This document shows positions 7,726 through 16,728 of a DNA stretch of 64,000 nucleotides, one piece after another. The stretch spans positions 1,364,001 through 1,428,000 of the forward strand of contig OZ242020.1 of NCBI GenBank assembly GCA_965204875.1, in the 5' to 3' direction. The position numbers and the translations under genes were made by a program. Numbering within the stretch: position 1 is the first letter of the stretch; every line of letters starts with the position of its first letter. Below the pieces are notes generated by a model, which searched no databases, was not told where the DNA came from, and worked only from the letters and a program-made list of their open reading frames with translations. Source of the DNA: Aldehydirespirator sp965204875. Its GTDB lineage: Bacteria; Actinomycetota; Acidimicrobiia; Acidimicrobiales; Aldehydirespiratoraceae.

Positions 7726-8937
7726 GTGAGCGACGATCCGCCAACCGGCGGAGAGCCCGGAGATCCCTTCGCGGGACTCGGAGGCATCCCGGTGTTCGGC
7801 GATCTGATGCGGATGCTGCAGGGGGCGCAGCCGGGTCGGGGCGGCCAAGCGCTGGAGGTCGCCCGTGCGGTGGCGACGGGCGGGGAGTCCGAGCCGAACA
7901 TCGACCCCGCGGACCGGATCGCCGTGGAGCAGCTGCTGCGGGTCGCCGAACTCAGGGTGGCCGACGCGACGGGCCTGGACACGGCGCGGGGCGCGCCGTT
8001 GCGGGTCGAGGCCGTCAACCGATCCCAGTGGGCGGAGCGCACGATCCGCGACTACCAGCCTCTGTTCACCGCGCTCGGCGAGTCCATGGCGGCCGGAGCG
8101 CGCCAAGCTGACGATGCTCCGCCCGGCGACGATCCGATGGCCGCCCTGCTGTCGGGCGTGACGCGGTTTCTCGGTCCCATGATGCTGTCGCTCACCATCG
8201 GCGCTGCAGTGGGCCGGCTGGCACAGAAAGCCCTCGGAGGCTACGCCCTGCCGGTTCCGCGCCCTGCGGGCGCGGCGCTGCTGGTGGCACTGCCCAATGT
8301 GGACGACTTCAAGCGTGAGTGGTCGCTCGACGCGGACGACCTGAGGCTGTGGGTGTGCCTGCACGAGGCCCTCAACCACGCCGTGTTCGGTGTGGATCAC
8401 GTGCGCGAGAGGATCTCCGGGCTGCTGCAACGCCATGCCGAGGCCTTCGAGAGCAGCCCTCGACGGATTGAGGAGTTGCTTGGCGACTTCGACCCCACCG
8501 AGGCCGGCGAGCAGGGCTGGGCACGCCTCCAGGAAGCGCTAGGCAGTCCCGAGACCATCCTCGGAGCGGTGCGCTCGGAGGCCCAGGCGGCGCTGCTGCC
8601 CGAGCTCACCGCGCTGCTCGCGGCAGTGAGCGGCTACATCGACCACACCATGGACCGCATCGGCAGCGAGCTGATCGGCTCCTACGACCGCGTCGGTGAG
8701 GCTCTCAGACGCCAAAGGGTGCAGGCGAGCGCGTCAGACCGCCTCGTGGAGAAGTTGCTGGGGCTGGAACTCGACCGGGAACAGTACGAGCGCGGGGCCG
8801 CTTTCGCTGCGGGAGTGGTCGAGCGCGCCGGGCCGCAGGGGCTGCAGCGCCTCTTCACCGACCCGGCCAACCTGCCGACGCCCAACGAGGTGGACGCCGC
8901 CGGCCTCTGGCTGGCACGCATCGACCTGCCCCGCTGA
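7726..8937 (+). CDS. DUF2342-type zinc-dependent metalloprotease family protein
   Basis: 403 residues from a GTG at 7726; upstream codons in frame are not family-like. The Gly/Pro-rich N-terminus, the glycine-rich hydrophobic segment (~residues 140-170) and the motif LHEALNHAVF (an HExxxH-type metal site) match the actinobacterial family sometimes labelled F420 biosynthesis-associated or zinc-dependent metalloprotease. The biochemical role of the family is not established. Neighbours give no further hint. Confidence 0.75.
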   Translation: MSDDPPTGGEPGDPFAGLGGIPVFGDLMRMLQGAQPGRGGQALEVARAVATGGESEPNIDPADRIAVEQLLRVAELRVADATGLDTARGAPLRVEAVNRSQWAERTIRDYQPLFTALGESMAAGARQADDAPPGDDPMAALLSGVTRFLGPMMLSLTIGAAVGRLAQKALGGYALPVPRPAGAALLVALPNVDDFKREWSLDADDLRLWVCLHEALNHAVFGVDHVRERISGLLQRHAEAFESSPRRIEELLGDFDPTEAGEQGWARLQEALGSPETILGAVRSEAQAALLPELTALLAAVSGYIDHTMDRIGSELIGSYDRVGEALRRQRVQASASDRLVEKLLGLELDREQYERGAAFAAGVVERAGPQGLQRLFTDPANLPTPNEVDAAGLWLARIDLPR

Positions 8938-9086
8938 CCCAAGAGCCCGTTGGCGGCCGCGCTCTGGCGAGCCGGTGAGCGCGCGTGGAACGAGCGGCCG
9001 AGGGGCGAGCACGGCCTCAAGGCGTTGCACTGGGGAGCCGGTGCTCGTTGGGCGAGCCTTGCGGGCGCCGCCGGGGTTCGGTGAGT

Positions 9087-10355
9087 TCAGGCAGATTTGG
9101 GCGGCCGCCGCCTGGCGATGGCCGACCGCCGGCGGCCTATGACGTATGAGGCGAGCGCGAAACCGAGCCCGACCGCCACCAGCAACGAGCCCAGGCGCGC
9201 TCCGATGGGCAGCATTACGGGAACGAACGCGCCGACCGCCCAGGCGATCTGGAACCGCGCCTCGAACCTGGAGAAGGAGCGGCCGTGGTTGGCGTCGGGC
9301 GCGTCGCGCTGAACCAGCGAGTCGAAGGCGAGCTTTCCCAGCGCCGCCGAGAAGGCAACGCCGCCCGAGAGCAGCGCCATCCCGACCAGCCCGCCGTTGA
9401 CGCCGGCGAGCACGGCCGCCAATGCTCCCAGGGCCAGCGACCCGAGCAGGATCAGGTCCTCCACCACGGCGCGCCGCAGCACCGGAGCGAGTTGCACGCC
9501 CCCGAAGGCCGACACCCCCGCGACCGCCACGACCACGGCGAAATGCCAGGCCGGCGCGCCGGGATCGCCCACGATGTCGATCCCGCGCTGCGAGGCGACA
9601 GCACCGGCGAGCGCCGCGCCCGTCGCGCTCACGTCCAGGCCCTCGGCGCCGCCGCGCAGCTCGAATGCCAGCATGAAGGTGACGAAGCCCACCGAGCCCC
9701 GCAGCACTGCCATCGACGTCGCCGACAGCAGGATCGCCGAGGAGCGCAGAGCGGATCTCTCGCCGGGCGTCACGGGGCTGCCCGCCACCGGGATGCGCGG
9801 CAGCGGCACGGTCAGCACGGCGGTCAGGCCGTAGCCGACCGCCGCCACCGCGGCCGCCCAAGCCGGGCTGCCGAGGAAGGTGAAGGCCGCTCCCACCCCG
9901 GCGCCGAGCAGGCTCATCACCGCGCTGATGAGCGCCAGGCGGCTGTTGGCCCGCACCAGGCTCAGCTCCGAGGCCACATAGCGGGGCACCACAGCGCTCT
10001 TGGCCACGAAATAGGTCTTCTGCAGCACCAGCAGCGCGAACGCCTCGGGGAACAGCCAGAGCGTGTCGAGGTGGTTGACCATCAGCAGCGCCACAACGAG
10101 CCTGCCCAGGCCGGTGACGAGGATCATGGCCCGCCGGCCGCCCGGAATGCGGTCGATGACCGGGCCGATCAGAGGGGTCACCACAGCGAAGGGCGCTATC
10201 GACAGCGCCAGGTACAGCGCCAGGCGGTCGCGGGCCGCGTCGGGGCTGATCGAGAAGAAGATCGATCCGGCCAGAGCGACGGCTATCACCGCGTCCGTGG
10301 CTGTTGAAGCCGCATGGGCCCGTGCCAGCCTCTGGAACGGGCTGAGCACCGTCAC
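9087..10355 (-). CDS. Major facilitator superfamily transporter
   Basis: 422 residues with about 11-12 hydrophobic segments. An MFS motif-A-like loop, GPVIDRIPGGRRA, lies between TM2 and TM3. The substrate is unknown. The GTG start follows the ppk1 stop by 4 nt, so it is the last gene of a whiB-tatA-small ORF-ppk1-MFS series on this strand. The 149-nt gap to the DUF2342 gene (8938-9086) shows only scattered GAGCCGGTG duplications. Confidence 0.85.
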   Translation of the reverse strand: MTVLSPFQRLARAHAASTATDAVIAVALAGSIFFSISPDAARDRLALYLALSIAPFAVVTPLIGPVIDRIPGGRRAMILVTGLGRLVVALLMVNHLDTLWLFPEAFALLVLQKTYFVAKSAVVPRYVASELSLVRANSRLALISAVMSLLGAGVGAAFTFLGSPAWAAAVAAVGYGLTAVLTVPLPRIPVAGSPVTPGERSALRSSAILLSATSMAVLRGSVGFVTFMLAFELRGGAEGLDVSATGAALAGAVASQRGIDIVGDPGAPAWHFAVVVAVAGVSAFGGVQLAPVLRRAVVEDLILLGSLALGALAAVLAGVNGGLVGMALLSGGVAFSAALGKLAFDSLVQRDAPDANHGRSFSRFEARFQIAWAVGAFVPVMLPIGARLGSLLVAVGLGFALASYVIGRRRSAIARRRPPKSA

Positions 10356-10359
10356 TCGA

Positions 10360-12456
10360 TCATGGTAGGGCGCGCTCTATGCTGCGGGAGCGCTCGAGGG
10401 CGAGGCTCTGCAGCCGGCGGTGGGTGTCGGCGTCGGGGTCGCCCTCGCAGCGCGTCCACACCCCGTCGCCGTCGAGGTTCCAGGCGAGGCGCTCGTCCGC
10501 CAGGCACACCTCGGCCACCTGCATCACGCGGGCAGCGAGCCGCTCGTCAGCGACCCGCACCAGCGCTTCCACCCGCCTGTCGAGGTTTCGCGGCAGCAGG
10601 TCCGCCGAGCCGATGTAGGTGACGGGCCGGCCCGGACCGTCACCGTTGGCGAAGTGGAAGATGCGGGAGTGCTCCAGGAACCGGCCCACGATCGAGCGCA
10701 CCCGGATCCGCTCGGACAGGCCCGGCACCCCCGGCCGCAGGCAGCAGAGCCCGCGCACGATCAGGTCGATGTCCACCCCCGCCTGCGAGGCCGCGTACAG
10801 GCGGGCCGCCACGGCCTCGTCCGCCAGGCCGTTGACCTTCATGATGATCCTGCCTGCGGCGGCCTCCGTCTCGGCGTCGATCAGATCCATGATCCGCGAG
10901 CGGAAGTGCTCGGGTGCCACGATCAGCCGCTCATAGCCGACATCGCGCCCGTAGCCGGTGAGCTGGTTGAAGAAGCCGGCGAGGTCGGCGCCCACCTCGT
11001 CGTCCGCGGTGAGTAGGCCGAAGTCCTCGTAGAGGCGGGCGGTGCGGTGGTTGTAGTTGCCCGTGCCGATGTGGCAGTAGCGCCGCATCCCGTCGGCCTC
11101 CTCCCGCACGATCATGGCCGTCTTGGCGTGGATCTTGAGGCCCACCAGGCCATAGGCCACGTGCGCGCCCGCCTGCTCGAGGCGCTTGGCCCAGCTGATG
11201 TTGGCCGCCTCGTCGAACCGCGCCTTCAACTCGACGAGCACGGCCACCTGCTTGCCCTGCTCGGCGGCGGAGACGAGGGCGTCGACGATCGGGCTCTCGC
11301 CGGCCGTGCGGTACAGGGTGAGCTTGATGGCCAGCACCGCCGGATCGCTGGCGGCCTGGTGCAGCAGCTCCCCCACAGACCGGCTGAACGACGAGTAGGG
11401 GTGGTGCACGAGCACGTCGCCGCCTCGCAGCACGCGGAAGATGTCGACGCCGCCGTCGTCGCCCGCGACCAGCTCCGGCTCGGTGATGCCCCTCCACTCC
11501 GGCCAGCGCAGCTGCGGGCGGGCCAGGTCGGCGATGATCTGCAGGCCGCTCAGATCAACCGGCCCGGAGATCCTGAAGACCTCCTCGGAGGTGAGGTCGA
11601 GCTCGCGCAGCAGCAGCTCGAGCACCTCCTCTGACATGGAGTCGGCAACCTCGAGGCGGACCGCCCCCTGGAAGCGGCGGCGGCGCAGCTCCATCTCCAC
11701 CGCGGTGAGCAGATCTTCGGCCTCCTCGTCGTTGAGGGTGAGGTCGGCGTTGCGGGTCAGCCGGAAGGCGTGGTGCTCCAGCAGCTCCATGCCTGCAAAG
11801 AGCGCTCCGAGGTGCGCTGAGATCACGTCCTCGAGCGCCACGAAGCGCACCTGCGGGCCGCTGGTGCCCCCGGTGGGAACCCACCGTGCCAGGGTGTTGG
11901 GAACCTTCACCCTGGCGAAGCGCAGCTCGCCCTCCACCGGGTCGCGCATCATCACGGCCAGGTTCAGCGACAGGTCCGAGATGAACGGGAATGGGTGGCC
12001 GGGATCCACGGCCAGCGGCGTGAGCACCGGGAACACTCGCTCTTCGAAGTGCGCCCGGAGCACGGCTCGCTCATCGGCGTCGAGCTGGTCCCATGACAGC
12101 AGGAAGATCCCCTCGCTCTCCAGGGCCGGCCGGACCCGTTGCGCGAGCAGCCGCTGCTGCTGCGCGCACAGCTCCAGTGTCACCCGCCGGATCTCAGCGA
12201 CGTGCTCGACGGGCGACCGGCCGTCAAAGCCCGCCTCGGTGATCCCGGCCGCCACGCGGTCGTTGAGGCCGGCGACGCGCACTTGGAAGAACTCATCGAG
12301 GTTGGTGGAGAAGATGCTCAAGTACCTGGCCCGCTCCAGCAGCGGAACATCGGCGCGGTCGGCCAGGCTCAACACCCTGGCGTTGAACGCGAGCCAGGAG
12401 AGCTCCCGGCTGAAGTAGTCGGTCAGGGGCTGCACCCAGTGTCCGACGCGCTTCAT
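10360..12456 (-). CDS. ppk1: Polyphosphate kinase 1
   Basis: 698 residues from the ATG at 12456, the typical PPK1 length. The enzyme reversibly polymerises the gamma-phosphate of ATP into polyphosphate. The N-terminal domain (YFSRELSWLAFNARVL, STNLDEFFQVRVAGL), the autophosphorylated histidine motif HIGTGNYN (about residue 461) and the second phospholipase-D-like motif region (VTYIGSADLLPRNLDRR) are intact. The frame extends upstream, but PPK1 homology begins at about this methionine. It lies 38 nt after a small conserved gene. No exopolyphosphatase or PhoU was seen in the window. Confidence 0.96.
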   Translation of the reverse strand: MKRVGHWVQPLTDYFSRELSWLAFNARVLSLADRADVPLLERARYLSIFSTNLDEFFQVRVAGLNDRVAAGITEAGFDGRSPVEHVAEIRRVTLELCAQQQRLLAQRVRPALESEGIFLLSWDQLDADERAVLRAHFEERVFPVLTPLAVDPGHPFPFISDLSLNLAVMMRDPVEGELRFARVKVPNTLARWVPTGGTSGPQVRFVALEDVISAHLGALFAGMELLEHHAFRLTRNADLTLNDEEAEDLLTAVEMELRRRRFQGAVRLEVADSMSEEVLELLLRELDLTSEEVFRISGPVDLSGLQIIADLARPQLRWPEWRGITEPELVAGDDGGVDIFRVLRGGDVLVHHPYSSFSRSVGELLHQAASDPAVLAIKLTLYRTAGESPIVDALVSAAEQGKQVAVLVELKARFDEAANISWAKRLEQAGAHVAYGLVGLKIHAKTAMIVREEADGMRRYCHIGTGNYNHRTARLYEDFGLLTADDEVGADLAGFFNQLTGYGRDVGYERLIVAPEHFRSRIMDLIDAETEAAAGRIIMKVNGLADEAVAARLYAASQAGVDIDLIVRGLCCLRPGVPGLSERIRVRSIVGRFLEHSRIFHFANGDGPGRPVTYIGSADLLPRNLDRRVEALVRVADERLAARVMQVAEVCLADERLAWNLDGDGVWTRCEGDPDADTHRRLQSLALERSRSIERALP

Positions 12457-12494
12457 GGGCGTGTCGGTACGGCGGCGGCCGCGCCCGGCTCGCC

Positions 12495-12800
12495 TCAGCC
12501 CCGCACCCGCTCGGAGAAGGCGTCCTCCTCCTCGGGGTAGCCAAGATCCCATTCGACGACTATCCGCTCGCGCTCGGCGTCGCGGTTGACGCGCTCGCGG
12601 TTGCGCCGGAACTGCGGATCGTGCGGCGGCAGCAAGAGCAGGCGTGCATGCACCCGGTCGCCGAAGGATGCCATGAAGTCCGGATCGCCGTAGGAGCTGC
12701 GGATCTCCCAGTGGGGCGCCACGGGGCCGAGATACAGGATCGTGGCCTGACCCACTGGCGGCTCGTCCACGGCTTCGATGTCGGTGCCGGTCAGCGCCAC
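12495..12800 (-). CDS. Small hypothetical protein upstream of ppk1
   Basis: 101 residues from a GTG start preceded by an AGAGG. Soluble and charged, with an aromatic central segment (LGPVAPHWEIRSSYGDPDF) and an acidic C-terminus. No family was recognised. Its place between tatA and ppk1 on the same strand suggests co-transcription. Confidence 0.65.
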   Translation of the reverse strand: MALTGTDIEAVDEPPVGQATILYLGPVAPHWEIRSSYGDPDFMASFGDRVHARLLLLPPHDPQFRRNRERVNRDAERERIVVEWDLGYPEEEDAFSERVRG

Positions 12801-12848
12801 GAGAACCTCTTATGCGTCACGACAACCCAACGGCGGCGAAGGGGGCGC

Positions 12849-13073
12849 TCAGGCCGCGCCGTTGCTGGATGTGCCGCCGCTCGGCTTGTCGCCCTCCGGG
12901 GGCCGGCTCGCCTCGCTGCTGCCCGCTTCGGATTCAGACTCGGATATGCCCGACTTGAACTCTCGCTGGGCCTGGCCCAGCGAGCGCGCCAGTTTGGGGA
13001 GCTGCGTCCCGCCGAACACCAGCAGCACCAGCACCAGAATGATGAGAAGCTCGGACGTGCCTATTGATCCCAT
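12849..13073 (-). CDS. tatA: Twin-arginine translocase subunit TatA
   Basis: 74 residues from the ATG at 13073 (a TTG three codons upstream is possible). The N-terminal transmembrane helix (LLIILVLVLLVFGGTQLP) and adjoining amphipathic helix (KLARSLGQAQREFK) with the FG-x-P hinge are diagnostic of TatA/TatE. A Ser/Glu-rich tail follows. TatA oligomerises to form the export pathway for folded proteins. tatC is not in the window. Confidence 0.92.
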   Translation of the reverse strand: MGSIGTSELLIILVLVLLVFGGTQLPKLARSLGQAQREFKSGISESESEAGSSEASRPPEGDKPSGGTSSNGAA

Positions 13074-13159
13074 GGCTGCCAAGCGTACCCGTTCTCAACC
13101 TGCAATGCATGAGCGCGGGGGATCCTGCTCCGGTGCCGCCGTGGCCGTGGTGGCGGGGC

Positions 13160-13447
13160 TCAGGCGCTGGCGGCGGTCCGCTCCTGTGCCCGGATCCTGC
13201 GCAGGCGCCGGCGCTCCCGCTCGCTCATGCCGCCCCAGATGCCGAACTTCTCGCCATTGCGCAGCGCGAACTCGAGGCAGTCCTCGCGCACTACGCAGCT
13301 GCCGCAGACCGCCTTGGCCTCGCGGGTGGACGCGCCGCGCTCGGGGAAGAAGAGTTCGGGATGCACGCCCAGGCAGTTGGCCTCGCGCTGCCAGGCGAGA
13401 TCCTCGTCCGGGAAGATGCCGTTCAGTTCCATCATTTGATCCTCCAT
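13160..13447 (-). CDS. WhiB-family transcription factor
   Basis: 95 residues from the ATG at 13447; earlier in-frame codons are not family-like. The four cluster cysteines (ANCLG, then CGSCVVREDC) bind a [4Fe-4S] cluster, and GIWGGMSERERRRLRR is the conserved turn and basic DNA/sigma-factor-binding region. WhiB proteins are restricted to actinobacteria and their phages and sense redox or NO. The paralogue type cannot be fixed without alignment. It heads the tatA-ppk1-MFS gene series. Confidence 0.93.
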   Translation of the reverse strand: MEDQMMELNGIFPDEDLAWQREANCLGVHPELFFPERGASTREAKAVCGSCVVREDCLEFALRNGEKFGIWGGMSERERRRLRRIRAQERTAASA

Positions 13448-13650
13448 GGTGATGGGCCGACCCCGCCGGGCCGACCCCTCGCCGGGTCCAGATGCCATCC
13501 GTGTAATTACATCAATGTCGGGAGGACTTTGCAAATCGAAGACCAAGAAACCTCGCGATGCCGCCCGCCGCGGCGAGGTTGTGCGCGCTGACGCCGATGC
13601 CAGACTGACCGGCGTGTTCGACGGCGCGAGGAGCGCTCGCCCAGCGGAAG

Positions 13651-13726
13651 GCCCCGCACGCACGGGTGCCGACGCCAACGGCGCGCCCTACGTCGCCTCG
13701 GACTACGAGGGCCCCGCACGCACGGC
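13651..13726. repeat. Direct repeat upstream of the thioesterase start
   Basis: GCCCCGCACGCACGG occurs at 13651 and 13711, exactly 60 nt apart, the second copy ending 9 nt before the ATG at 13735. It resembles the other start-proximal duplications in this window. Confidence 0.6.
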
Positions 13727-13734
13727 AGTGCCGC

Positions 13735-14565
13735 ATGAGTAAGTTCGAGGCCGAGACGGCGATCGTGGCGGTCGGCGCCGGTGTGTGGGGCACCCGGCTG
13801 TCAGCCGCATGGAACATCGCTGACTACAGCAACGGCGGCTACGCGCTCTCCCCGGTGCTGCGGGCCATGCGCACGCTCGTTCCCCATGCCGACCCGCTCT
13901 CGGTCACCACCCACTTCCTGCGCCCGGCTCTGGGCGATGCCGATGCCGATGTGCATGCCTCGGTGGTGCGCGCCGGCCACTCGGTGAGCACCCTGAGAGG
14001 CTCTCTGTGGCAGCAGGGCACGCAGCGGCTCGAGATGTTGGCCGCCTTCGCCGACCTGCCCGCTCCCCACGGCAGCGGCGGGGGTGGCAGCCGTGGCGGC
14101 AGGGGCGACGGCGGAGGCCCGGAGATAGCCGAGGCCCCGCCGACCATCCCGCCGGTTGAGGACTGCGTCCATCGGATCAGTCTCGATCAGGGACTGGTGC
14201 TGCCGATCCTGTCAAGGGTGGACATCCGCGTCCATCCCGACCACGCGCCCGCCGGCGGCAGCGGCCGAGCCCTGATCGACGGCTGGATCCGGTTCAACGA
14301 CGGCACGGAGCCCTCCACGCTGGCGCTGCCGCTGTTCGCGGACGCCCTGCCTCCCTCGCTGTATCCCCTGCTGGGCTCTGTCGGCTGGGTGCCGACGGTC
14401 GAGTTGACGGTCCACGCACGGCGAATCCCGGCTCCGGGCTGGCTGCAGGTGCGTTTCGAGAGCCACGACCTCCACGGCGGCCGGATGATCGAGTCGGGCT
14501 CGTTATGGGACTCCAGCGGTGCCCCGGTGGCCTGCTCGCGCCAGCTCGGTCTGCTGCTGACTTGA
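13735..14565 (+). CDS. Acyl-CoA thioesterase family protein (double hotdog)
   Basis: 276 residues from the ATG at 13735. The first half (AETAIVAVGAGVWGTRLSAAWNI, then GGYALSPVLRAM and SVTTHFLRPA) is the N-terminal hotdog of TesB-like or 4HBT_3 thioesterases. The second half (LIDGWIRFNDG, VPTVELTVHARRIP) is the C-terminal hotdog. A glycine-rich linker at ~105-125 separates them. Such enzymes hydrolyse acyl-CoA esters; the specificity is unknown. It converges on the VWA gene. Confidence 0.8.
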   Translation: MSKFEAETAIVAVGAGVWGTRLSAAWNIADYSNGGYALSPVLRAMRTLVPHADPLSVTTHFLRPALGDADADVHASVVRAGHSVSTLRGSLWQQGTQRLEMLAAFADLPAPHGSGGGGSRGGRGDGGGPEIAEAPPTIPPVEDCVHRISLDQGLVLPILSRVDIRVHPDHAPAGGSGRALIDGWIRFNDGTEPSTLALPLFADALPPSLYPLLGSVGWVPTVELTVHARRIPAPGWLQVRFESHDLHGGRMIESGSLWDSSGAPVACSRQLGLLLT

Positions 14566-14582
14566 TCCCGCCGCGCCGGCTG

Positions 14583-16640
14583 TCAGCGGCGGGCTCGCAT
14601 CAGGCTGCGCTTGTGCTCCACGAAGTCCACGAGCACGTAGTCACCGAGGCTCTCGGAGGTGGTGAAGAAGGCCCGACCGCCGTTGAGCTTGGTGATTCGC
14701 TCCACGAAGTCGGTCAGGTAGGGCGTGGCGTCGAGCATGAAGGTGTTGATGCGAATGCCGTCGCGTGTGCATCGCGCTGCCTCGCTCAGGGTCAGCTCGA
14801 CGGTCTCGCGGGCCGGGGGGTAGCAGAAGAAGGGGCGGCCCGACGGCGTGATGTGAGCCGTGGGCTCGCCGTCGGTGATCATGATGATCTGCTTGTTGCC
14901 GCTCTGGCGGTTGAGCATGCGCCTCGCGAGCAGGAAGCCGTGCTGCATGTTCGTGCCGTACACGTAGTCCCAGGAGACCTCGGGCAGCCTCTCGGGTCGG
15001 AACTCCCGCGCCACCTCGCTGAAGGACACCAGACCCAGGAAATCCCGCGGGTACTGGCTGGAGATCAGCGCGTGCAGCGCCATCGCCACCTTCTTGGCGG
15101 GCAGGAAGTTGTTGCGCATCGGCATGGACAGCGACAGGTCGAGCATCAGCACAGTGGCCGAGCGCACCTGTTGTTCGGTGCGCTCCACCTCGAAGTCGTC
15201 GGGATGCAGTTCCACGGGCACGCCGCCGCCGTTGCGGGTCACGGCGTTGCTCAGCGTGCGGGCGATGTGCAGGTTGAAGGGATCGCCGTAGGTGTAGGGC
15301 TTGGTGTCGTCGCTGCGCTCGTGACCAGGGCCGGATCGCAGCGTGCCGTGGCGGCCGAGTTTGTCTGCACTGAGTTTGGCGAACAGGTCGCGCAGCGCGG
15401 CCTGCCCGAGCTTGCGGATGGCTCGGGGCGTCATCTGCAGGCGGCCCTCACGGTTCTCGATCAGGCCGGCCTCGGTGAGCATCCGGGCCACATCGGCCAT
15501 GCGCTGCAGGCTCTCTGCCGCATCGTCGCCAAGCAGGTGCCGAGCAGCCTCGAGGTCGGCCTCCGCCAGCGCTGCAGGGCTTGACGAGCCGCGCAGCAGG
15601 TTCTCGAGTCCGTCGATGTCGGAGAGTTCGGCCAGCATCTCGGTGGCGTGGTCGAAGTCGAGCGGGTCGAACCCGCCGAACTCGTAGCGCCTGTCCCAGC
15701 CGAGGTCGGGGAACGCCTGCTGAAGGTGCCTGGCCAGCTCGCTCGCCTGCCAGTCGAGGTCCATGTCCGCAAGCAGTCGGTCGGAAAGCTGCTGCAGCTG
15801 GTCTCGCTGCGCCGGGGTCATGGAGTTGAGCAGCGCCTGCGCCGCGGCCATGCGCCTGGCCATGACCTGGAGCAGCTCGTCGAGGTTGCGCGGACTCTCC
15901 GGGAAGAAGTGCCCGTGGCGTGCCATGAAGCCCTCGAAGTCCGGCTCCTCGCCTCGGGAGCGCTGCGCAAGCATTTCGTTCAGCTCTGCGAGCATGTCCT
16001 TGAGGGCCTGCAGCTCCGTTGGCGCGCCTTCGCCCGCGCTGCTGCCGAGCCGGTCAAGGAACTGCTGCATGAGCTGCTCGCGGAGGCGCTCGGCGAGTTC
16101 TTGGAACTGTCGGCGGGCCTCGGAACTCTCGAAGTCGTAGGCGTCGAGGGCCTTGAACTGGCCCGCGAGGTCGGGCGGCATCATGTCGAGTCGCGCACTC
16201 TTGGCGGCCGCGCTCTGAGCGGCGAGCTCGGCCTGCCGCTCGTCACCCGCGGCAAGCCGCGTCTCGGCACGCTCCGCCGCCTCCGCCAGGGCCTGGCGCT
16301 CGGTGCGCACGACCTCGCGCAGGGCCTCGGCTATGTCGTCGTAGACACCGCCGAGGTCGTGCCCCTCGAGCAGTTCCCGGCGACGCTCCCGCAAGCGCTC
16401 CAGCATCTCGCGCAGCCCCGCCATGGAGCGTCCCGAAGCGTCGCGCAAACCCTGGGCCATGAGCCTGCGCAGCGCGCTGCTCAGATCGCCGTGGTAGAGC
16501 AGGTCGTCGGCGAGCTCGGTGAAGACGTGGTCGGCGTCGAGGTCGAACCCGGCCTGCGTGCCGTCCCAGCGCGAGTAGGCGAAGTGCGTCGCATCGGGAA
16601 CGGGCCGCAGGAGGCTGCGCCGGCGCCCGCGCAGTGCCAT
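14583..16640 (-). CDS. VWA-domain protein, partner type for a MoxR ATPase
   Basis: 685 residues. A long helical, Glu/Arg-rich N-terminal part (~1-400) precedes a C-terminal von Willebrand A domain with the MIDAS motif DLSLSMP and the later ITDGEPT. The helical region with AIRKLGQAALRDLF is typical of VWA proteins that pair with MoxR AAA+ ATPases to act as chaperones or metal insertases. The matching MoxR-type ATPase lies at 21169-22587 on the same strand, unusually separated by about 4.5 kb of unrelated genes. The client is unknown. Confidence 0.85.
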   Translation of the reverse strand: MALRGRRRSLLRPVPDATHFAYSRWDGTQAGFDLDADHVFTELADDLLYHGDLSSALRRLMAQGLRDASGRSMAGLREMLERLRERRRELLEGHDLGGVYDDIAEALREVVRTERQALAEAAERAETRLAAGDERQAELAAQSAAAKSARLDMMPPDLAGQFKALDAYDFESSEARRQFQELAERLREQLMQQFLDRLGSSAGEGAPTELQALKDMLAELNEMLAQRSRGEEPDFEGFMARHGHFFPESPRNLDELLQVMARRMAAAQALLNSMTPAQRDQLQQLSDRLLADMDLDWQASELARHLQQAFPDLGWDRRYEFGGFDPLDFDHATEMLAELSDIDGLENLLRGSSSPAALAEADLEAARHLLGDDAAESLQRMADVARMLTEAGLIENREGRLQMTPRAIRKLGQAALRDLFAKLSADKLGRHGTLRSGPGHERSDDTKPYTYGDPFNLHIARTLSNAVTRNGGGVPVELHPDDFEVERTEQQVRSATVLMLDLSLSMPMRNNFLPAKKVAMALHALISSQYPRDFLGLVSFSEVAREFRPERLPEVSWDYVYGTNMQHGFLLARRMLNRQSGNKQIIMITDGEPTAHITPSGRPFFCYPPARETVELTLSEAARCTRDGIRINTFMLDATPYLTDFVERITKLNGGRAFFTTSESLGDYVLVDFVEHKRSLMRARR

Positions 16641-16728
16641 GCCGCGGACCCTACCCGACCCGCCGAACCCTCAGGGGCCGCCCGGCGTGGTCGGCGTTCG
16701 CTCATCGCCTGGCGCGGGGCACCTCAGA